A DNA stretch of 48,020 nucleotides from Chitinophaga pinensis (lineage in GTDB: Bacteria; Bacteroidota; Bacteroidia; Chitinophagales; CAMDFR01): NCBI GenBank assembly GCA_945872405.1, contig CAMBZT010000014.1, forward strand, positions 1-48,020, written 5' to 3'. The notes beneath the pieces were generated by a model. That model was not told where the DNA came from. It did no database searches and was given only the letters and a program-made list of their open reading frames with translations. The position numbers and the translations under genes are program-made. Of the stretch, positions 42,969 to 48,020 are shown in pieces. Positions within the stretch are counted from its first letter, which is position 1; each line of letters opens with the position of its first letter.

Positions 42969-45491
42969 CTAAATCTCCATTCTCCTATTATCGAGTATTC
43001 TTCGAAGCATTGCAAGTAAGGCACCTACAACCATAACAATGGCACCTAGCCACAATAAGTTAATCTGAGGAAAAATAATAGCTCTCATTATAATAAAATC
43101 ATCTGGTTTAGTGATGTCAGTATGACTGAAAATCACTTTCTGCTCGGCGGGTAAAATCCTAACAATAGAAAGTCTAACGCCCGCTTCTGCATTCGAATAA
43201 TGAAAGGAATTGACCTCATTTCCACCTTTAGTATCTATCACATAAACTGGCATTCCTTCGTATTGATTGCCATTCATATCACCTATTTTTAGAGCAGTAC
43301 CAACAGCAAAAATTCCCTCAGAATAAGCAAAACTATCTGAAGATGGATTAGCAATCAGACTATCTAAAATGACATACGTTTTAGCAGTGTAAAACGTATC
43401 ATGTACCGCAACCGTATCAAATACAGCCTCTCCCTCCTTGCCATTGTCAGTACTATAGGAACTCAAATTGGTGAATATATCTTTATTCCAATAGTGCTTC
43501 GTAGAAGGATTTGCCACTTGACTACCTGACTTACTATCTAACTGCATAAATGGCTCTAGGCTAAAATCATGAGTAGAAGTATCCTTCCAATTATGATAAT
43601 TTACCTTAAAGAAAAGCATCTCATCATTCGTGTATTTACCAGTATAGGTGACTAAATAATCATCCATTGGAACAGGCACATTTGCATACATCAATCTATT
43701 ATCCTCCTTCGATTGTTGATCAAAATCTTTACCGAAATCAATTCTTTCAACATTGGTAGAAATCACTTGTTGCTTATACTGTGAAATGACAATTCCAAGT
43801 AACATCAGCGCAAAACCTGCATGAGAAATAGAACCACCCATCAGTAATACTTTCCCCTTTAACTGGGTAAACAAGTAAGATACATTTGCTAATAATGAAA
43901 AATAGGCACAGAATAAGAGCAAGCTGTTACCAATAGACATATACCAATCTGCCAGTTGAGGTTTCAATTTTAAATCAGGTAAAAATTGATAGATATACAT
44001 TGAGATCCCTGTTAAAAGAACGGCAAAAAAAGCTGATCCCCACAACCATCTAATGCCTTTATAATTACTCTTTTTGTAACCAAAAAATTGGATAAAAGCT
44101 GTCAAGAATGCAACAATAATGGCGAATAAAATCTGTATTTTATTGTAGTGAAATTTAATGTCGACTGGTTGAGAATATTTTGTTCCAAAAATTTTATTCC
44201 ACAATTCTAAGGATGTTGTCTTAATGATAAAGAAGGAAGAAATCAAGAGTAGCATTGTGCCGATAAACATCCAAAATTCTCTTGATCCCATATTCTCATC
44301 TTCTTTATTAGAAGGCATTTGAAACAATCTCCATCCATATAAGACTGCAATTGGAATAATAAAAATAAGCAACATTGCTGCTAACTGCCAACCTAAACCT
44401 TCATCGGTGAATGAGTGCACAGAACTTTCACCTAGAACACCAGACCTGGTTAAAAATGTGGAATACAAGATGAATAAAAATGCTAACACGACGAAAACAA
44501 AACCAAACTGTAAACCATTCTTTGTGTTACGATATATGAGCAGTGAATGTAAGCCCGCCACCGCAATGAGCCATGGTACTAAAGAAGCATTTTCCACCGG
44601 ATCCCATGCCCAAAATCCTCCAAAACTTAAGGCTTCATATGCCCAAGCACCGCCCATAATGATACCTGTACCTAAGGCGGCGACATTAAAAACAGACCAT
44701 GGCAATGATTTTGCAATCCAACCCGAAAAATCTTTTTTGATCAGAGCGGCCACCGCAAAAGCTGCTGGAATGGTGGTCGAGGCAAATCCAAGGAACAAGA
44801 TAGGTGGATGAATTGTCATCCAATAATTTTGTAATAACTTATTCAACCCATTACCATCTTTTATCATGCTCAGATAATTGGGTTGTTTGAAAATCGGAGC
44901 ATCAATCATTTCATCACGAAGAAGCATAAATGGGTTCACTCCTATTTTTTTACCAAACAGATATACTCCTAATAACATACTACCGATAACGACTTGCGTA
45001 AAACTTACAAACGCCATTGTATGATTTTCCCAGGTTTTCGCTGTTCTTAAAAGGATAAATCCCAATAAAAAATGCCAAAACTGCCATAACAAAAAACTAC
45101 CCTCTTGCCCTTCCCAAAAACAGGAGATGATGTACTTGATAGGTAAAGAAGTGGAGGAATGTCGCCACGCGTAATAATATTCGAACTGATGATTAAAAAT
45201 GATATAAAACAAGGTGGCAAAAACAGAAAGTATTGAAAAACCATGAATATAGAAACTCCATCTAGCAATACGATTCCATGCTGATTGCTCTGCTCCTTGT
45301 TTTGTAAAGGCAGCAAAAACATAAGCTATTGTTGCCATAATTGAGGCAAAAAAGCTGAGCAAAATTAAAAATTGACCAATGTGAGCAGGCCAAAGATTTT
45401 CATCTTTAAAGTCACCAGCTCCAAATCGTTTGATAAAAAAATCTCCTATTGAAAGCATAAGCGGTTGATAGTGTATAGACATTTGCATCAT
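42969..45491 (-). CDS. ccmF: CcmF/CcsA-type cytochrome c haem lyase subunit
   Basis: The 840-residue membrane protein has about 14-15 helices and the tryptophan-rich haem-binding WWD motif in FGGFWAWDPVENASLVPWLIA. A further conserved region is LNKLLQNYWMTIHPPILFLGFA, with the His of the haem pocket, and the periplasmic block at the C-terminal side (residues 560-800) is large. CcmF attaches haem from CcmE to the CxxCH motifs of apocytochromes c. The length is longer than in Proteobacteria (about 650) and fits the Bacteroidota form. ccmE lies just upstream on the same strand, but a terminator-like hairpin separates the two. Confidence 0.9.
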   Translation of the reverse strand: MMQMSIHYQPLMLSIGDFFIKRFGAGDFKDENLWPAHIGQFLILLSFFASIMATIAYVFAAFTKQGAEQSAWNRIARWSFYIHGFSILSVFATLFYIIFNHQFEYYYAWRHSSTSLPIKYIISCFWEGQEGSFLLWQFWHFLLGFILLRTAKTWENHTMAFVSFTQVVIGSMLLGVYLFGKKIGVNPFMLLRDEMIDAPIFKQPNYLSMIKDGNGLNKLLQNYWMTIHPPILFLGFASTTIPAAFAVAALIKKDFSGWIAKSLPWSVFNVAALGTGIIMGGAWAYEALSFGGFWAWDPVENASLVPWLIAVAGLHSLLIYRNTKNGLQFGFVFVVLAFLFILYSTFLTRSGVLGESSVHSFTDEGLGWQLAAMLLIFIIPIAVLYGWRLFQMPSNKEDENMGSREFWMFIGTMLLLISSFFIIKTTSLELWNKIFGTKYSQPVDIKFHYNKIQILFAIIVAFLTAFIQFFGYKKSNYKGIRWLWGSAFFAVLLTGISMYIYQFLPDLKLKPQLADWYMSIGNSLLLFCAYFSLLANVSYLFTQLKGKVLLMGGSISHAGFALMLLGIVISQYKQQVISTNVERIDFGKDFDQQSKEDNRLMYANVPVPMDDYLVTYTGKYTNDEMLFFKVNYHNWKDTSTHDFSLEPFMQLDSKSGSQVANPSTKHYWNKDIFTNLSSYSTDNGKEGEAVFDTVAVHDTFYTAKTYVILDSLIANPSSDSFAYSEGIFAVGTALKIGDMNGNQYEGMPVYVIDTKGGNEVNSFHYSNAEAGVRLSIVRILPAEQKVIFSHTDITKPDDFIIMRAIIFPQINLLWLGAIVMVVGALLAMLRRILDNRRMEI

Positions 45492-45511
45492 TATTTTGTG
45501 CGTATAAAAAA

Positions 45512-45547
45512 TTCAATAGCCCACTCTTAAAAGAATGGGCTATTGAG
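45512..45547 (-). terminator. Terminator-like hairpin between ccmE and ccmF
   Basis: On the minus strand CTCAATAGCCCA pairs with TGGGCTATTGAA, with an inner TCTT/AAGA stem, and leads into ATTTTTT. Most transcripts from ccmE should end here, with partial read-through into ccmF possible. Confidence 0.85.
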
Positions 45548-45582
45548 TTTTCAATTTATTAATCATTACGGTTAGTAACATA

Positions 45583-45993
45583 TTATTTTCTCATTAAGCT
45601 TGCTTCTTGGACCACCTTAATTTCATTATTTACATATTTTGAGGGGCATTTCATCAAAATATTTGAGGCATAAAATACGCCATCCTTCATCTTTCCAGTT
45701 AGTACTAATTGCTCTGAACGACGAAAATCTTGTGGCTGCGCTCCTTGAAAAATTACTTTATTTTCGCCACCTTCTTTATCTTTCATGTAAAATGAGAAGA
45801 AATTTGCATCGGTTTTGGGATCATAAGCAATTTCTTTCGTTAATACCAAATTACCTACCACCTTCACATCTTTTCCCTCGTTTTGCTTTGCACCACTGAA
45901 AGCTTCATAGGTGGTATAATCTTGCGATAAAAGAAAAATAGTAACAATACTAATGGCAACCATTACTAAGCCAACAATATGTAATTTTTTCAT
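45583..45993 (-). CDS. ccmE: CcmE haem chaperone, Cys-type (CxxxY)
   Basis: The 136-residue protein has an N-terminal membrane anchor (LHIVGLVMVAISIVTIFLL) and an OB-fold domain with DVKVVGNLVLTKEIAYDP and EQLVLTGKMKDGVFYASNIL. CcmE binds haem covalently in the periplasm and hands it to CcmF. In classical CcmE the haem-binding residue is His in HxxxY. Here the corresponding site is MKCPSKY with C116 and Y120, so a Cys replaces the His. Cys-type CcmE proteins are known from archaea and some bacteria. The C-terminal tail is short. A promoter box lies upstream. Confidence 0.9.
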   Translation of the reverse strand: MKKLHIVGLVMVAISIVTIFLLSQDYTTYEAFSGAKQNEGKDVKVVGNLVLTKEIAYDPKTDANFFSFYMKDKEGGENKVIFQGAQPQDFRRSEQLVLTGKMKDGVFYASNILMKCPSKYVNNEIKVVQEASLMRK

Positions 45994-46018
45994 GCGAACA
46001 CTATTTATTAAAGCACTA

Positions 46019-46026
46019 CAAAAGTA
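46019..46026 (-). promoter_or_regulatory. -7 box (TACTTTTG) of ccmE
   Basis: On the minus strand TACTTTTG fits TAnnTTTG, 25 bp upstream of the ccmE start, in the divergent gap with the ureohydrolase gene. Confidence 0.55.
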
Positions 46027-46083
46027 GAATAAAACAGACTGATTTAGTGAAATAAAATACTAAAATTTCTTAATAATAAATTT

Positions 46084-46091
46084 TAACTTTG
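46084..46091 (+). promoter_or_regulatory. -7 box (TAACTTTG) of the ureohydrolase gene
   Basis: TAACTTTG fits TAnnTTTG. It overlaps a possible upstream ATG at 46089, which makes a start at 46116/46119 more likely. Confidence 0.55.
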
Positions 46092-46115
46092 GTTCTTATA
46101 AATATACTACCGATA

Positions 46116-47168
46116 ATGATGGATAAACAGGAAAAAATTAATCAATATAACCCAAGTGGTGTAGGTAAAGAAGGCAGTATCTATGGCCTTCCTTTTAATT
46201 TTGAAGAATCAAATATTGTATTACTTCCAGTGCCTTGGGATGTAACTGTATCTTATGGGTATGGAACGCATGAGGGACCGCAGGCAATTCTCGATGCTTC
46301 GCAACAAGTAGATTTATACGATTTCGATAACCCTGATGGTTGGGAGTCTGGAATTTTTATGCTAGATATATCGGAAGAATTGAAAGCAAAGGGGAAGAAT
46401 AATCGGATGAAAGCAAACGAGATTATTAAATATTTGGAGAAAGGGGGAGATATTCAAACTAATCCAACTTTATTAAAAAATTTAGAAGAGGTAAACGAAG
46501 CCTGTGCTGAAATGGTAAGTTGGGTTTGTGAGCAAACAACATCATTGATGGCTAGAGGTAAAATGGTTGGACTCGTAGGAGGAGATCATAGTATTCCACT
46601 TGGATATTTACAAGCATTGAATAATAAGTATGAAAAATTTGGGGTGCTACATATCGATGCACATGCTGATTTAAGAAATTCTTATGAAGGGTTTGAATAC
46701 AGTCATGCCTCCATCATGTATAATGCAATGAAACTTCCTAATATTAGTAAGCTTGTGCAAGTCGGAGTTCGTGATATTAGCCATGAGGAAATGAATTTAA
46801 TTGATCATAGCGCGGGTAGAATTGTAAGCTTCTTTGATCCCTATTTAAAAGAACAACTTTTTCTTGGTAAAAATTGGGATTCCCTTTGCGAAAAAATTGT
46901 TAAAGAATTACCTCATCTTGTTTATGTAAGCTATGATATAGACGGCTTAGATCCTAAGCTTTGCCCTGGCACAGGAACTCCAGTAGCTGGTGGTTTAGAG
47001 GTAGAAATGGTGAATTATTTGATTGGCAAAATCGAAGAAAGTGGAAGAAAAATCATTGGTTTTGATTTAGTTGAAGTAGGCACTAGCGAATGGGATGGAA
47101 ATGTAGGCGCCAGGGTGCTATATAAACTTTGTATGATGGCTGAGATTTTCTGTAAAACGAAGGTATAA
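46116..47168 (+). CDS. Arginase/agmatinase-family ureohydrolase
   Basis: The 350-residue enzyme has the full set of binuclear manganese motifs: MVGLVGGDHSIPLGYL, LHIDAHADLRNSYEGF (two Asp and a His) and YVSYDIDGLDPKLCPGTGTPVAGGL. The family includes arginase, agmatinase, formimidoylglutamase and guanidino-acid hydrolases, and the substrate cannot be fixed by eye. The agmatinase-like pattern with a long insertion after the N-terminus (SEELKAKGKNNRMKANEI) is common in Bacteroidota. I start it at 46116, with ATG 46119 equally possible, because a promoter box overlaps the earlier ATG at 46089. It is divergent from ccmE and ends before a bidirectional terminator. Confidence 0.9.
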   Translation: MMDKQEKINQYNPSGVGKEGSIYGLPFNFEESNIVLLPVPWDVTVSYGYGTHEGPQAILDASQQVDLYDFDNPDGWESGIFMLDISEELKAKGKNNRMKANEIIKYLEKGGDIQTNPTLLKNLEEVNEACAEMVSWVCEQTTSLMARGKMVGLVGGDHSIPLGYLQALNNKYEKFGVLHIDAHADLRNSYEGFEYSHASIMYNAMKLPNISKLVQVGVRDISHEEMNLIDHSAGRIVSFFDPYLKEQLFLGKNWDSLCEKIVKELPHLVYVSYDIDGLDPKLCPGTGTPVAGGLEVEMVNYLIGKIEESGRKIIGFDLVEVGTSEWDGNVGARVLYKLCMMAEIFCKTKV

Positions 47169-47304
47169 GAAAATTTTGATCGCTAAAAAAAGCCTTTATT
47201 AGCCAGCATAATGATCCTTTTTTGAACTTCTAAGTAACTTGTAATAAATTCTAACAGCACCAAGGAGAATGAAGTATAGTTAATATAATTTCTTTGAACT
47301 TAAA

Positions 47305-47339
47305 AAAATGGCCTCGAAGGACTTTCGAAACCATTTTTA
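47305..47339. terminator. Bidirectional terminator between the ureohydrolase and SPFH genes
   Basis: AAAAATGG pairs with CCATTTTT around an inner TCGAA/TTCGA stem, with A and T tracts on both sides. It serves the two convergent genes. Confidence 0.82.
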
Positions 47340-47357
47340 TAATCATAAATCATATTA

Positions 47358-48020
47358 CTAAAGCTTTGCTAGCAATTCTGCCTTCTTAGCTGCAAACTCT
47401 TCTTCTGTTAATATACCTGCCGTTTTTAATTCGCCTAAGTCTTTTAACAATTTCATAATATCATCTTTCGCTGGGGCGGCAGGAGCCGCAGCTGCTCCAT
47501 TTTGATTGGCTTGCGCGTTCATCATATTTTGTGCCATCATATTTCCTAATCCAATTCCAGCACCAATACCAACACCAGCACCTGCAGCTCCTCCAGGATT
47601 ATTAGCTGCGTCTTCAATGGCGTTAGCTGATTGAAATTGAGCAAATTTATTCATGTCACCTACCATGTTCATGCTGGTCATTTTATCATAGAATGCAAGC
47701 ACTTCTTCAGGTAAGGTCGTAGAAGTAATTTGAAACTTGGTCAACTCAATACCAAATGGATCAAAATCTTTTTGCAAAATTGGTGCGATTACCGTTCCCA
47801 GTTCTGTGTAATTAGAAACCATATCGAGCACTGCAACCTTTGCTTCCCCTAATGCCTCTGCAAATTTAGGAGAAACAATATCTCGCATGTGATCCTCAAT
47901 ATTATCAATTGTTAATACAGGATAAGTACCCGCATATTCTTTAAAAAATAATTTTGGATCTTTTACTTTAATAAAATAAGTTCCAAACGCCTTCACACGA
48001 ACTTGTTTAAACTCTGGATC
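47358..48020 (-). CDS. SPFH-domain protein with C-terminal SHOCT domain (N-terminus outside the window)
   Basis: The visible part is about 220 residues. The frame is open through the window edge (DPEFKQVRVKAFGTYFIKVKDP), so the real start lies beyond 48020 and the GTG at 47996 is not the start. The SPFH-like part is followed by an Ala/Gly/Asn-rich linker (GAAGAGVGIGAGIGLGNMMA) and a SHOCT-type short C-terminal domain (DIMKLLKDLGELKTAGILTEEEFAAKKAELLAKL), which often mediates oligomer contacts. This architecture matches the YdjI-type virion-core/SPFH family, which is linked to membrane microdomains and envelope stress in other bacteria. It ends at the bidirectional terminator. Confidence 0.85.
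   Translation of the reverse strand, partial: DPEFKQVRVKAFGTYFIKVKDPKLFFKEYAGTYPVLTIDNIEDHMRDIVSPKFAEALGEAKVAVLDMVSNYTELGTVIAPILQKDFDPFGIELTKFQITSTTLPEEVLAFYDKMTSMNMVGDMNKFAQFQSANAIEDAANNPGGAAGAGVGIGAGIGLGNMMAQNMMNAQANQNGAAAAPAAPAKDDIMKLLKDLGELKTAGILTEEEFAAKKAELLAKL

Overview
The window looks like a chromosomal segment of an AT-rich Bacteroidota bacterium, probably in the Chitinophagales or a related lineage. Several things point there: four proteins end in type IX secretion (T9SS) sorting domains, three of type A and one of type B. The tmRNA encodes a GESNYALAA tag. Promoter boxes match the Bacteroidota TAnnTTTG consensus, and Shine-Dalgarno sequences are scarce. Typical families of the phylum are also present (TonB receptor with a carboxypeptidase-like N-terminus, Cys-type CcmE, UbiA/Maf/DUF2520 cluster). 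No phage, plasmid backbone or CRISPR array is visible.

Layout. 1-2721: the 5' part of ssrA (tmRNA), a 2OG-Fe(II) oxygenase, a Wzx-like flippase and tRNA-His with its terminator. 2722-5890: a two-gene locus (small T9SS protein plus a collagen-like protein with an endosialidase-chaperone-like C-terminus) bracketed by structured intergenic repeats. 5891-12837: housekeeping and uptake genes (START protein, lpdA, TonB receptor, SRPBCC protein, dicarboxylate/amino acid symporter with a tiny coupled upstream ORF). 13117-15375: a RAYT transposase with a 17-bp hairpin in front of it, then pyrR-pyrB. 15520-18531: SufT-like, bacilliredoxin and PaaE-like genes, a CBS protein, two further structured repeats in opposite orientation, and tRNA-Leu. 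18649-23265: an N-acetylglucosamine-kinase-like gene, an unknown gene and an M16 peptidase, apparently one operon.

23787-37974 is the secreted-protein region. It holds a 2,937-residue T9SS type B surface protein built from several repeat families, a T9SS protein with YD-like repeats, a lipoprotein that resembles Chryseobacterium protein-glutaminase, and an M43 metallopeptidase with FN3, PPC and sorting domains. Together they suggest a cell surface equipped for adhesion and for attacking proteins.

38319-48020 returns to housekeeping: polyprenyl synthase, a DUF2520-UbiA-Maf-aldehyde dehydrogenase operon, ccmF and ccmE for cytochrome c maturation, a ureohydrolase, and the C-terminal part of an SPFH/SHOCT protein cut by the window edge.

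The most interesting items are: a family of up to four structured intergenic elements that share sequence boxes but carry different hairpins; a triplicated, Cys-containing WWSM/GWHP/WHVKD module in the giant protein that I cannot assign to a known domain; the predicted membrane-anchored protein deamidase; and the RAYT with its perfect hairpin. All identifications are by eye; no database search was possible.
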